From assembly GCA_040219135.1 (NCBI GenBank), contig JAVJTA010000002.1, positions 248,001-312,000 of the forward strand: 64,000 nucleotides of DNA, given 5' to 3'. The position numbers and the translations under genes are program-made. Below, one piece after another: positions 7,173 to 16,673 of this stretch. The notes below the pieces were generated by a model, which saw nothing but the letters and a program-made list of their open reading frames with translations, did no database searches and was not told the DNA's origin. Numbering within the stretch: the stretch's first letter is position 1; each line of letters begins with the position of its first letter. The DNA comes from UBA7803 sp040219135. GTDB lineage: Bacteria > Pseudomonadota > Gammaproteobacteria > Pseudomonadales > Azotimanducaceae.

Positions 7173-8568
7173 TGGCCAGATCGCCGTGTCTGCTCGACAC
7201 CTGAGCAAATGCTATCGCGTTTTCGCAAGCCCGAGTCAGCGTCTCGTCAGTGCGCTCAGAAACCGGGTGCCGCTGCTGTCGGGAAACGGCGGATCGGAGC
7301 GACTGTTCTGGGCTCTGCGCGACGTCTCGTTCGACATCAGCCGTGGCGAGTGCGTGGGTATCGTCGGGCGAAATGGGGCGGGCAAGTCCACTCTGCTGCA
7401 GCTTCTGGCAGGTACGCTGGAACCGACCAGCGGCACCTGCATCGTCAACGGCTCCGTGGCCGCGTTGCTGGAACTCGGCTCGGGCTTCAATCCCGAGTTC
7501 TCCGGCATTGAGAACGTTCGGCTCTACGCGCGCGTTCTGGGAATTCCACCCCGGCAGCTCGACGAGATGATCGGGTCGATTCTCGAGTTCGCCGACATCG
7601 GCGATTTCGTCGAGCAGCCGGTAAAGACCTATTCGAGCGGAATGGTCGTCAGGCTGGCCTTCGCGGTCTCCGTGGCGAGGAACCCCGAAGTGCTGATTGT
7701 CGATGAGGCGCTCGCGGTTGGCGATGAGGGTTTCAAGCGCAAGTGTTTTGCTAGGCTTGAGGAAATGCGCGCGCACGGCACGACGCTTCTGTTCGTTTCT
7801 CACTCTGCATCGCTGGTGGCGGAGCTCTGCGACCGGGTCATCGTGATCGACGGGGGAGAACTGATCTTTTCCGGAGATTCCCAGACGGGCCTCTCCTGGT
7901 ACACGAAGCTGCTGTTCGCATCTCCCGGGGAGCGCGCCAGCGTCCGGCGCGACTTCGCCTGTCTGCAGAGCAACACCTCGAAGGCTGTAAGGCAGGCGCC
8001 GGGGGCTCCTGCAACCGCGACACCGGCGGGCGAAGAGAGATCGGAAGACGAGCAGGCATTCTTCTCACCGGGGATCGTTTCCCAGAGCCGCGTGGAGTAC
8101 GCGCCGGCGGGAGCTTCGATTTTCGACGAGGAGATCGTGTCCGGCGATGGAAAGAGGGTCAACGTACTGGTTACCGGCGATACCTATCAGTACCGCTACA
8201 AGGTGCGGTTCGATCGTGCTGCCGAGCACGTCGGTTTCGGAATGATGGTGAAGTCGGTGACCGGCAGCGAGGTCGGCGGATGCGTTTATCCGGGGTGGCA
8301 GAGGTATGTTCCGGCGGTTCGTGCGGGTGAGGTCTGCAGCGTCCGTTTCGCGTTCAGATGCCTGATGAATCCGGGGTTCTATTTCCTCAACGCGGGCGTG
8401 CAGGGCACGAGCCCGGGTCTGGAGCACACGGGCTACCTTCATCGAATCCTCGATGCTGTGATGTTCAAGGTTCAGCCGACGGGAGATCAGGTTGCGACCG
8501 GGGTGGTGAACCTCGACGTCGCGGGCAGCGTCGAGAGCCTGGATGGCGCAACCGAGTGGACAATATGA
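7162..8568 (+). CDS. wzt: ABC transporter ATP-binding protein with C-terminal glycan-recognition domain (Wzt-like)
   Basis: 468 residues from the ATG at 7162. The N-terminal ATPase has Walker A GIVGRNGAGKST near residue 66, a signature YSSGM near 157 and Walker B VLIVDEALAVGD near 177, in the order and wording of the ABCA-type O-antigen exporter family. After an Ala/Pro/Glu-rich linker, residues about 310-466 form a beta-rich Wzt C-terminal domain, which in characterised systems binds the modified non-reducing end of the polymer and gates export. Its start overlaps the permease, and its stop forms ATGA with the giant fusion gene, suggesting that the fusion helps build or cap the exported glycan. 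Confidence 0.92.
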   Translation: MSSDGQIAVSARHLSKCYRVFASPSQRLVSALRNRVPLLSGNGGSERLFWALRDVSFDISRGECVGIVGRNGAGKSTLLQLLAGTLEPTSGTCIVNGSVAALLELGSGFNPEFSGIENVRLYARVLGIPPRQLDEMIGSILEFADIGDFVEQPVKTYSSGMVVRLAFAVSVARNPEVLIVDEALAVGDEGFKRKCFARLEEMRAHGTTLLFVSHSASLVAELCDRVIVIDGGELIFSGDSQTGLSWYTKLLFASPGERASVRRDFACLQSNTSKAVRQAPGAPATATPAGEERSEDEQAFFSPGIVSQSRVEYAPAGASIFDEEIVSGDGKRVNVLVTGDTYQYRYKVRFDRAAEHVGFGMMVKSVTGSEVGGCVYPGWQRYVPAVRAGEVCSVRFAFRCLMNPGFYFLNAGVQGTSPGLEHTGYLHRILDAVMFKVQPTGDQVATGVVNLDVAGSVESLDGATEWTI

Positions 8569-11500
8569 GCACGCAGAAGATCATCCTCGTACTGGGCATG
8601 CACCGCAGCGGAACGAGCGTGCTGGCGCGGGCAGTCGAATCGGTCGGCGCCGAGCTTGGAACGAACCTGATGCCTCCGGTCGAGGGCAACAACCCGCGCG
8701 GCTTCTTCGAAGATCTTCAGATCAACCGCGTGTGCGACCAGGTACTGGCCAGGCTCGGTTCGCGTTGGGATAGCTTCGGTGCGGATTCCGCGGAGGAGCA
8801 GACCTGCGGAGAGATCGAGGATCTTCTTGCCGCTGCCGCCGACGTGCTCTCCCAGAAGCTCGAGGAGTCGGAGAGATTCTGTTTCAAGAACCCTCGGGTT
8901 GCGGTGCTCCTGCCGTTCTGGAAGGAGGTATTCGCCAGGAAGGGAATCGAACCGAGATATGTCGTGTCGGTCCGCAGCCCGCAGAGCGTTGCGCAGTCTT
9001 TGCTCACCAGAGACGGAATTCAGGCTTCCGCAGGTGTTCTGCTCTGGCTGCAGCATTACATGATGATCCTTCGCCACACGGAAGCCGATTCCAGGATCTT
9101 CGTTTCCTACGACCGTCTGCTGGAATCTCCGGGCGAAGAAATCGACCGGATCGCCGGCCATCTCAGCGACCTGTCACCAGGGCCCTCGAGCGAGTCACGG
9201 AGACGCTTTACCGACGACTTCCTCGATCGCGACCTGCGTCATCATGCAGCAGCCGGTCTCAGGGAGAAGAAATCCGACGAGATGCCGCCCATCGTGCTTG
9301 CCGTTCACCGCCTGCTCATGGACCTCGCGCTGCTGAAGCTTGCGGACGGCAGCGCCGGGTATCAGAGGCGTTTCGTCCGCGCCGCACGAGTCATGAATGA
9401 GCTTGGACCGGCCTTGCGTCTGCTCGGGCGGATGCAGTCGACCACGCTGGCGGTGCGCACGGAGAACGCGAAGATCAAGGAGCTGCTCGGCGGCCAGTTG
9501 CCCGTTGGCGCCACCCAGAAGTCGGTTGCCGAGCATCTGAAGCCGCTGTCAGTTGGGATCACCAGCATCGCCGAGCGCATCGACCAGGTGTTCGAGTCCG
9601 TCGACCTGCTGAAGCAGCGCGATGCCGATCAGCTTGCCCAGTTCAGGCAGGCGGCAGAATCGGCTGCGCGGATGCAGGCAGAAGCGCAACGCCTTGCTTC
9701 TGAGCTGCGGGCCGCCGAGCAGACGCGGGCGGGCCTCGCGCTCAGGGTGGAAGAACTGGAAGCCGATGTCGGCCGCGGCGTCGATCGCGTTGCCGCGTTG
9801 CAGGAAGACCTGGAGACAGCGACCCGCACGACCGCGGAGTACCAGGACGAGATCCGTAAACTGGGCCAGTCGTTGTCCCGCAGGGAGACGGACCTTGCCC
9901 AGCGGGATGCGATCATTCGGGTGTTCGAGAACAGCAGATCGTTCCGCTTGACCCGTCCGCTTCGAGCGATCCGAAGATCCGGCGCTGAGACCTGGGGCCT
10001 TGGGCTTCGGCCGGCAGCGTCGCGTCTGGCGCGGTCCGCATGGCTGGCGATTCCGTTCCCCGCTGGCGCGAAGTCCCGGGCGAAGAGCGTCCTTTTCCGC
10101 AGCTCCGGCAGGCTCTTTTCCTGGAGCAAGGCCTATAAGGACTGGGCCGCTCACGAGGAGTACCACGGTCGACGTCGCCCGTCGGCGATCCCGCCAGAGG
10201 GCGCGCCGACCCGCCCGCGGCAGGCAGGGTCGTCGGCTGCCGGGGTGGTCGAGCGGAAGGACTTCAAAGACGAGGGTGCTTCGTTCCGTTCGGAGGAACA
10301 GCTCTGGTCAGGCAAGTCAGGATTGCTTGAGCGCTTCGGCGAACAGGGTCCGATTCTGCACGACACTCCCCCTGCAAGCGTCAGGGAGTACGCAACCTCG
10401 GTCGTCTCCTCGACGCGACTGAAGGTTTCCGTGATCATCCCGACCTGGAACCGGGAGACAACCATCGTCCGGGCAATCGACTCGGTACTGTCGCAGAGCC
10501 TGGCGCCAGCAGAGATCCTGGTGTCAGACGACGGGAGCGAGGATTCGACGCGCGAGCTGGTTCGAGAGCGCTACGCCGGGGAGATCGCCGCTGGTCAGGT
10601 CGTGCTGATCGAAAACGAACATCGGGGAGTCAGCGCTGCTCGTAACGCGGGGATGCGCCTGGCGACCGGCGACGTGTTTGCCTATCTGGACAGCGACAAC
10701 GCCTGGCGTCCCGATTTCCTTCTCATGGTCGTAGCCGCGCTGGAGGAGAGCGACGAGATTGCAGCAGTGTATGCCGGACTGCAGTCCCACGATCTCGGCG
10801 AAGATTCGCGCAGGGTCCGTGCAAGTCACTTCGATCGGAACCGGCTGCTCGAAGGCAACTACATCGATCTGAACATCTTCGCCCACCGGCGGGTGATCTA
10901 CGATCTCTGCGGTGGTTTTGACGAGTCCCTGACGCGGCTGGTCGACTGGGAACTGATAATTCGGTTCACGAAGCACTACACACCGCTGTTTCTTCCGTTC
11001 GTCGCCGTTGACTACTATCTCGACGCCAGCAATCTCTCGAACATCACGCATACGGTGGGGCTCGAGCGCAATCGCGCTAGGGTGCTCGACAGGCATTTTT
11101 CGGAGCGCGTCAGCAGGGGTCTGGAGCAGCTTCGGATTGCCTACTTCGTCTATGACTTCCCGGCTCGGTCGCAGACCTTCGTATTCAACGAGATCAGGTG
11201 GCTCGTCAGCTGCGGGTACGACGTCAAGGTCTACTATGCGGTGCCGGTCGATGAGTCCGCCGAACTGGATTTCCCGATCGAAGCGTATCAGGTTCGCGAC
11301 GCACAGGAACTGGCCGCTCTGTTCGTCGAGCACCAGAGAAACCTGTGCCACTCGCACTTCGCGTTTCCTGGTGTGGCGCTGTTCGTCCGGCCCGCCTGTG
11401 AAGCATCGGCTGTCTACTTCACTTTCATGCCTCATGCCGTAGACATATTTCACCACCGGAACCGGGAAAGAAATCAGATAGCGTCGGTTGCCAACGACCC

Positions 11501-13523
11501 GCGATGTCTGAAAGTGCTCGTGTACGGGGATTTCCACCGGGAGTTCCTGGCGCAGCAGGGGGTGCCGCGCGAGAAGATCGCGTATTCGTTCCAGGCTGTG
11601 GATCTCAAGAAGCTGGATACCCTGCGGAGCAATCGGTCGCGGTCGCCTCGCGGTCCAATGCACGGTATAGCCATTGCCCGGTTCATTCAGAAGAAGGGCA
11701 TCGAGTACCTGCTGGATGCTCTGGCACATCTCGAGGACCTGGACATCCACGTGACGCTGTACGGATACGGGCCGCTCGAAGCGGACTATCGGAAAAGGGT
11801 CGAGGAACTCGGGCTCGCGAGCGTCCGATTCGGTGGGGTCATCGAAGGCAGAGACGAGCTCACCGCGGCCTACGCGGGTGCGGACTTCCTCGTTTCACCT
11901 TGCGTCGAGGCCGATGATGGCGACACGGATGGGTTTCCAACGGTCATTCTCGAGGCGATCTCGGCGGGAGTTCCGGTGGTCTCTACGGCGATCTCGGCGA
12001 TCCCCGACTACGTTCGCGATGGAATCGAAGGCATCGTCGTGAAACCGGCTGATGCTCTGGACCTGGCCGCCGGCCTGCGGCGGTTGTTCGGGATGAGTGC
12101 GCCCCGCCGCGACGCGCTGGTGCGGCGAGCGGGGAAACTTCTGAAGCATCGCATCGGCACGGCGAAGACGATGAGGCGTCTGCTGGACATCTGGGAAGGT
12201 TACACCCTCGAAGTCCTGCTGGTGACCTACAACACCGAAGGCTACGACGACCGGGAGGAAACCTACGAGATCGTCCGTCGGATCCTGTCGCACACGACCA
12301 CCCAGTTCACCCTGACGGTGGTGGACAATGCGAGCGATCAGGATTTCTGGGACGGGCTCGTCGAGCTCTGTCGCGGTCGCTCTGATGTCCGCCTGCTTCG
12401 GCAACGGCGCAATCTGTTGTGTGGTCCCGCTACGAACGTGGCACTTCGCGCGGGCCGTGAAGAGTATCTGATCTACGTCTGCAGCAAGGAAGGATTCGTC
12501 AAGGACCATGGCTGGGAACGGTCCCTGTTGAGCTACATGAGGTCGAACCCGGAGGTGCCGATGGCCGGCCACCTCAGCGTGCTTCCCAGGTTTGCCTACG
12601 GGCGCGAGTTGCCCGAGCATCCCGACTTCTCCCGGTTTCGCGGCGGGGCGTACGCGCTGGAGAATCCCGATCGGCTGTTTCGCCATGTCCAGGGCGGTGT
12701 CTTCATTGCCGACCGGAAGGCGCTTCAGTCGGTTGGCGGTTACAACGATCTGGTGCCCCAGGCCAACATGGACGTAGAGATGTCCTACTGGATGGAGGCC
12801 AACGGTTACCGACTGGGAGAGATTGCTGAGGTGGCGTCGATTACGACCAAGACGCTCCCGCCCCTCACTGCCGTTCTGTCTGAGAACACGGTGGTGGCGC
12901 ATCCGCTCAGCCTCGCTTCGGTTGCGCGGTTGGACGCCATGCGCAGGAAGACGGTTGACGCGTGCAACGTCTGCGGCGCCTTGTGCGACCGCGGCGCCGA
13001 CAGTGAGAGTCTGTTCTCGCCCGAGGGCCTGTGTCGGGAGTGCGGGGTTACCCCGTTTGGTCGAAGCATCTTCAGGGCCCTTGCGAGTCATTTCCAGATC
13101 CACAGAAACTGCAGCGTGGCGATTCTGTCGAAGGACGGTCGGCTCGCTGCTGCGGTTGGTGAGCGGATGTTCGCTGAGGTCTCCCACTTCGAGTCGACGG
13201 ACGAGTTCGTCGCGTCGCTGGAGTCCGGGGATCTCGCTTGCGACTGTATGATCGTGGATGGTGACATGGCGCCCGAGCCCGCGCGGGGCGATCTCCTGGA
13301 GGTCGCCGCGGGCGGGCTCGCCCGGGATGGTGCGATGCTGTACGTATCGGAGCAGGCGGCAACGACGGCATGTCCGGTCGGCCAGTTCGGCGCGGCTGCC
13401 GGAAGTGCCGAATCAGGCGTCTCGCTCGGGGCGAAACGGTTCAGCATCGAGTTCCTCGACGACATGAGCGAGCGGCTCAATCTGGACTGGCGGCCGCTTG
13501 TGAAGCTGCAGTCCGCGGGCTAG
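8565..13523 (+). CDS. giant multidomain protein: sulfotransferase - coiled coil - GT2 - GT4 - GT2-like - zinc-finger/methyltransferase-like tail
   Basis: 1652 residues in one uninterrupted frame from the ATG that overlaps the wzt stop. Residues 1-285 form a sulfotransferase with phosphosulfate loop GMHRSGTS (about 12-19) and 3'-phosphate motif VRSPQS near 135. Residues 345-452 are a heptad-like coiled coil ending in a SFRLTRPLRAIRR motif. A GT2 domain starts near 622 (VIIPTWNR; LDSDNAW near 707). A GT4 domain runs from about 855 to 1205 with FHREFLAQQGV and the donor block GFPTVILEAISAG near 1123. A third, GT2-like domain begins near 1212 (LLVTYNT, VVDNASD). The tail has CNVC near 1467 and CREC near 1490, then a Rossmann-like region with no clear SAM motif. 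Likely cytoplasmic; it could extend and sulfate the glycan exported by the adjacent transporter. Confidence 0.88.
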   Translation: MSTQKIILVLGMHRSGTSVLARAVESVGAELGTNLMPPVEGNNPRGFFEDLQINRVCDQVLARLGSRWDSFGADSAEEQTCGEIEDLLAAAADVLSQKLEESERFCFKNPRVAVLLPFWKEVFARKGIEPRYVVSVRSPQSVAQSLLTRDGIQASAGVLLWLQHYMMILRHTEADSRIFVSYDRLLESPGEEIDRIAGHLSDLSPGPSSESRRRFTDDFLDRDLRHHAAAGLREKKSDEMPPIVLAVHRLLMDLALLKLADGSAGYQRRFVRAARVMNELGPALRLLGRMQSTTLAVRTENAKIKELLGGQLPVGATQKSVAEHLKPLSVGITSIAERIDQVFESVDLLKQRDADQLAQFRQAAESAARMQAEAQRLASELRAAEQTRAGLALRVEELEADVGRGVDRVAALQEDLETATRTTAEYQDEIRKLGQSLSRRETDLAQRDAIIRVFENSRSFRLTRPLRAIRRSGAETWGLGLRPAASRLARSAWLAIPFPAGAKSRAKSVLFRSSGRLFSWSKAYKDWAAHEEYHGRRRPSAIPPEGAPTRPRQAGSSAAGVVERKDFKDEGASFRSEEQLWSGKSGLLERFGEQGPILHDTPPASVREYATSVVSSTRLKVSVIIPTWNRETTIVRAIDSVLSQSLAPAEILVSDDGSEDSTRELVRERYAGEIAAGQVVLIENEHRGVSAARNAGMRLATGDVFAYLDSDNAWRPDFLLMVVAALEESDEIAAVYAGLQSHDLGEDSRRVRASHFDRNRLLEGNYIDLNIFAHRRVIYDLCGGFDESLTRLVDWELIIRFTKHYTPLFLPFVAVDYYLDASNLSNITHTVGLERNRARVLDRHFSERVSRGLEQLRIAYFVYDFPARSQTFVFNEIRWLVSCGYDVKVYYAVPVDESAELDFPIEAYQVRDAQELAALFVEHQRNLCHSHFAFPGVALFVRPACEASAVYFTFMPHAVDIFHHRNRERNQIASVANDPRCLKVLVYGDFHREFLAQQGVPREKIAYSFQAVDLKKLDTLRSNRSRSPRGPMHGIAIARFIQKKGIEYLLDALAHLEDLDIHVTLYGYGPLEADYRKRVEELGLASVRFGGVIEGRDELTAAYAGADFLVSPCVEADDGDTDGFPTVILEAISAGVPVVSTAISAIPDYVRDGIEGIVVKPADALDLAAGLRRLFGMSAPRRDALVRRAGKLLKHRIGTAKTMRRLLDIWEGYTLEVLLVTYNTEGYDDREETYEIVRRILSHTTTQFTLTVVDNASDQDFWDGLVELCRGRSDVRLLRQRRNLLCGPATNVALRAGREEYLIYVCSKEGFVKDHGWERSLLSYMRSNPEVPMAGHLSVLPRFAYGRELPEHPDFSRFRGGAYALENPDRLFRHVQGGVFIADRKALQSVGGYNDLVPQANMDVEMSYWMEANGYRLGEIAEVASITTKTLPPLTAVLSENTVVAHPLSLASVARLDAMRRKTVDACNVCGALCDRGADSESLFSPEGLCRECGVTPFGRSIFRALASHFQIHRNCSVAILSKDGRLAAAVGERMFAEVSHFESTDEFVASLESGDLACDCMIVDGDMAPEPARGDLLEVAAGGLARDGAMLYVSEQAATTACPVGQFGAAAGSAESGVSLGAKRFSIEFLDDMSERLNLDWRPLVKLQSAG

Positions 13524-13586
13524 TTTCGGTACGTGGATTCAAATAGAAGACCAGCGCAGCAGGCGTCTGCGCCGCGGGCGGTGTGA

Positions 13587-14513
13587 ATGGCAATCGTGTT
13601 GGTGGGTGGAACCGGGTTCATTGGTCGACATGTCTGCGAGGCACTGCACCTCCGCCGCGTTCCGGCGGTGACGATTTCGTACACTCCGCATGTTCCGTTT
13701 CTCAGGCGATTCGCTCCGTCGCTGCGCGCGGTCGAGGCGAACAGCCCCGCGGCGGAGAGAGAGCTTCGGAACGCCGAGGTTCTCGTGTACCTGGCGCATC
13801 GCTCCAGACCCGGATCCCATGCCGGCGCTCCTCACCTCGAGGTCGAAACCAATGTCGTGGAAGCGATTCGGTTCTTTGACGACGTCGTTTCCGTCAATTC
13901 CTCCTGCAGGATCATCTACGCGTCGAGCGGCGGGCAGATTTATGGTCGCCGACCGGAAGTACCGATCGACGAAGCGTCGAGTCGGGAGCCGGTCACGCCT
14001 TACGGTCTCGGAAAACTCCTGGTGGAGGAGTGTCTCGCGTATCTGTCGAGAACCTCCGGGGTGCCGGTCACCGTGTTACGGATGGGCAATCCGGTGGGCA
14101 AGTGGCAGCTTCGCGGAACGCACGGGTTCGTGGCTGCTGCCGTGCGGGCGGCATGCACCGGCGAGCCGCTTACGATCTACGGCAGGGGCGAAAACAAGCG
14201 CGACTACTTCGATGCGGATGATGTCGCCGAACTGATCTGCGACCTGTGCGGATCGGAGCTTCAGACCGAAGGAACGTTCAACATCGGCAGCGGCCACGGC
14301 AGGACGGAAAACGAGATCATCGCGCTGATTCAATCCGAATTGACTGATTGGCTCAGCGTTTCCTACGAAGTCGCCAGGGACTTCGATCTCGCCTACGCGG
14401 TGCTCGATGTGGGCAAGGCTCACCGCGAACTGGGCTGGAAGGCCAAGACCCCGCTTGCCGAGACGCTCAGAAAGCTGAAGTCGGCAATGCGGGACCCGTT
14501 GATCGCTGGATGA
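13587..14513 (+). CDS. NAD-dependent epimerase/dehydratase (extended SDR)
   Basis: 308 residues. An N-terminal Rossmann motif GGTGFIG, a VYLAHRS segment in place of the more usual NLAA, an IIYASSGGQIYG strand, the catalytic YGLGK (Tyr and Lys spaced as in SDRs) and a C-terminal RDYFDADDVAE block place it with UDP-hexose 4-epimerases and related nucleotide-sugar enzymes. It probably makes a donor for the adjacent glycosyltransferases. It lies 63 bases after the giant fusion and its stop overlaps an in-frame ATG of the methyltransferase gene, so it belongs to the same operon. The exact sugar is not evident. Confidence 0.85.
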   Translation: MAIVLVGGTGFIGRHVCEALHLRRVPAVTISYTPHVPFLRRFAPSLRAVEANSPAAERELRNAEVLVYLAHRSRPGSHAGAPHLEVETNVVEAIRFFDDVVSVNSSCRIIYASSGGQIYGRRPEVPIDEASSREPVTPYGLGKLLVEECLAYLSRTSGVPVTVLRMGNPVGKWQLRGTHGFVAAAVRAACTGEPLTIYGRGENKRDYFDADDVAELICDLCGSELQTEGTFNIGSGHGRTENEIIALIQSELTDWLSVSYEVARDFDLAYAVLDVGKAHRELGWKAKTPLAETLRKLKSAMRDPLIAG

Positions 14514-14527
14514 GGAAGGCAAAGCCG

Positions 14528-15256
14528 ATGGAATCCGGATCCAACCCGCAGAGCCATCTGTGCAATCTGTGCGGGTGCACATCGTTCGCTGACATGGGCT
14601 CGCGCAAATCCGTCCGGTGTGTCCAGTGCGGGTCTCTCGAGAGAACGCGGGTAGCGCAGCTACTCCTGGATCGGCTCGGGCTCGTTCAGCCGGGAAGCAG
14701 GATCATGCACATCGCGCCGGAGCGGGGCATCTACGAGCGCATCAGGAAGGTCGAAGGCGTGGTTTACGAGGTCTACGATCTCGAGCCCGGAAATTTCCCG
14801 TTTGCCGACGTGCAGCCGCTCGATCTCGCGGCGCAATGCGAACAGATTCCCTCGAATACCTACGATCTCATCATTCATTCCCACGTCATGGAACACGTGC
14901 CGTGCGATGCCGCTGTGGTGTTCTTCCATCTGCAGAGGAGTCTGAAGGAGACGGGTCGCCAGGTATTCTCGATTCCGATTCTGTCGGGTCACTGGGATTC
15001 CTGCTTCGGTGGCGTCGATGACGACGAGAGAGTGCGCAGGTTCGGACAGGCGGACCACGTCAGGCGCTACGGCGTGCTGGACCTCGAGCGCACGCTGGGC
15101 ATGCTGTTTCCTCTGCCCGAGAAGTACGACCTGACGGAACTCGTTCCGGAAGAAGACCTGGATAGATACAACATACCCGAGTACGCGCGTTCCGGATTCA
15201 GCTCCTCGTCCGTATTCGTCATGGGGAAGGCGGACTTCAAACTTCGGCTCGACTGA
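14528..15256 (+). CDS. zinc-finger SAM-dependent methyltransferase
   Basis: 242 residues from the ATG at 14528, which has an AGGAAGG ribosome-binding site 8 bases upstream; an in-frame ATG at 14510 overlaps the previous stop and is the alternative. Two Cys-x2-Cys pairs (CNLCG near residue 12 and CVQCG near 31) suggest a zinc ribbon. A class I methyltransferase follows, with motif I IMHIAPERG near 59 and IIHSHVMEHV near 115. Such enzymes methylate sugars or cap glycan ends. Because O-antigen ABC exporters often recognise methyl caps, this is a candidate capping enzyme for the upstream Wzm/Wzt system (inference). It converges closely with rmlD. Confidence 0.83.
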   Translation: MESGSNPQSHLCNLCGCTSFADMGSRKSVRCVQCGSLERTRVAQLLLDRLGLVQPGSRIMHIAPERGIYERIRKVEGVVYEVYDLEPGNFPFADVQPLDLAAQCEQIPSNTYDLIIHSHVMEHVPCDAAVVFFHLQRSLKETGRQVFSIPILSGHWDSCFGGVDDDERVRRFGQADHVRRYGVLDLERTLGMLFPLPEKYDLTELVPEEDLDRYNIPEYARSGFSSSSVFVMGKADFKLRLD

Positions 15257-15273
15257 CCGCCAGTCCGCGTCGA

Positions 15274-16134
15274 TCAGATTTTCCGCATCATTGCCTTCAA
15301 GCCGGCTTTCCAGTCGAGGCTGGCGCCAAGCGCCTCGAGGAATGACGTGTTCGGTTCCAGAACCGAGTTCATCGGACGTTGCGCCTGCGTCGGATAGTCT
15401 GCCGTTGAGATCGGTTCGACCTTCGGCGGCTCATCGATCAGGCCCGCCTGCCGGGCTTCGTGGAACAGGGTTCTGGCGAACTCGAACCAGCTGGTGGGTT
15501 CCCCCCCGCCCAGATGATACAAGCCCGGCTGGGGTGGATTGTCGCCGAGCCGCGCGACGAGCGCGGCGATCAGATTCGCCACATCCCCTGCATAGCTGGG
15601 TCGTCCCAGTTGATCTGCGACCACGCGGATCTGCTCATGAGCGGCGGCGAGGCGCAACATGGTCTTGACGAAGTTCGCGCCATGCTCGCTGAACACCCAG
15701 CTCGTTCGCAGGATCCAGCTGCGCTGGCAGAGCGTCGCCGTGGCCAGTTCACCCGCCAGCTTGGTACGGCCGTAGACGTTGATCGGATGTGTTCCGTCGT
15801 TCTCGTTGTAAGGACGGTCGCTGCACCCGTCGAAGACGTAGTCGGTGGAAAGATGGACCAGGTCAGCGCCCGCAGTTCGGGCGGCGCGGGCAATGGCTGC
15901 GGCCGACTCCGCATTGACCAGCCAGGCGAGCGCAGGCTCGAGCTCCGCTTTGTCCACTGCGGTATAGGCTGCGCAGTTCACGATGATGGATGGAGCCTGA
16001 TCGCGCAGCGCCGCTTCGACATGGTCAGGATGCAGCAGGTCTGCGGCTGATCTGTCCCAGAACACGGCGGATGGCAAAGCCGTGCGCAGATGGGTTCCGA
16101 CCTGGCCGTTTGCGCCCAGCACGACAATGGTCAT
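15274..16134 (-). CDS. rmlD: dTDP-4-dehydrorhamnose reductase
   Basis: 286 residues, the normal RmlD length. It begins TIVVLGANGQVGTHL (NADPH-binding GxxGxxG variant), followed by VNCAAYTAVDKAE, LSTDYVFDG and the catalytic YGRTKLAGE, then RTSWVFSEHGANFVKTML, a characteristic RmlD block. It performs the last step of dTDP-L-rhamnose synthesis, reducing dTDP-4-keto-rhamnose. It is the last gene of a four-gene minus-strand operon whose members overlap by 4 to 10 bases, and it converges on the methyltransferase gene with 17 bases between the stops. Confidence 0.95.
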   Translation of the reverse strand: MTIVVLGANGQVGTHLRTALPSAVFWDRSAADLLHPDHVEAALRDQAPSIIVNCAAYTAVDKAELEPALAWLVNAESAAAIARAARTAGADLVHLSTDYVFDGCSDRPYNENDGTHPINVYGRTKLAGELATATLCQRSWILRTSWVFSEHGANFVKTMLRLAAAHEQIRVVADQLGRPSYAGDVANLIAALVARLGDNPPQPGLYHLGGGEPTSWFEFARTLFHEARQAGLIDEPPKVEPISTADYPTQAQRPMNSVLEPNTSFLEALGASLDWKAGLKAMMRKI

Positions 16135-16673
16135 GGTTGTCGAGCGATCTGTCGCAGTGTCGGAAGGCGCCCGTCTTTTTCGGAAACCACGGGCTCGTTG
16201 ACCGGCCAGTCTATCGCCGCGTCGGGATCGTTCCAGATGAATCCGATTTCGTCGTCCGGGCGATAGTAGTCAGTGCACTTGTACTCGAAGTCGGCTGTAT
16301 CGGAAATGACCAGAAATCCGTGCGCGTAGCCTGGAGGAATCCACAGCTGCTTCGCGTTCCGCTCCGAAAGGACGACGGCGGTCCACTGACCGAACGTAGG
16401 CGAAGCCGGGTTGATGTCGGCGGCAACGTCGAATACCTCTCCGTGCGACACGCGGATGAGTTTGCCCTGTGGATTCTGTCGTTGCGCGTGCATTCCCCGC
16501 AGTACTCCCTTCCGCGAGCGGGAGTGATTGTCCTGGACGAACGGAAGATCGATTCCGACCTCCTCACGATAGCGCCTGGCATGAAACGTCTCGAGAAAGA
16601 AACCGCGGTCGTCGCGGAACACATCCGGTTCGACGATCAGCACACCGGGCAGCGTTGTCTCGACTACGACCAT
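16131..16673 (-). CDS. rmlC: dTDP-4-dehydrorhamnose 3,5-epimerase
   Basis: 180 residues of cupin fold, typical for RmlC. Visible blocks are PDVFRDDRGFFLETF near the N-terminus, FVQDNHSRSRKGVLRGMH containing the catalytic histidine, VAADINPASPTFGQW, and IPPGYAHGFLVIS in the C-terminal barrel. It epimerises C3 and C5 of dTDP-4-keto-6-deoxyglucose. It overlaps rmlA by 10 bases and rmlD by 4 bases. A second, more divergent RmlC-family protein occurs at 33849-34382 in the other polysaccharide locus. Confidence 0.95.
   Translation of the reverse strand: MVVVETTLPGVLIVEPDVFRDDRGFFLETFHARRYREEVGIDLPFVQDNHSRSRKGVLRGMHAQRQNPQGKLIRVSHGEVFDVAADINPASPTFGQWTAVVLSERNAKQLWIPPGYAHGFLVISDTADFEYKCTDYYRPDDEIGFIWNDPDAAIDWPVNEPVVSEKDGRLPTLRQIARQP

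Noticed and set aside
11895..13187. Antisense open frame inside the giant fusion gene
   Set aside because: It covers intact GT4 and GT2-like domains on the sense strand and resembles no protein family.
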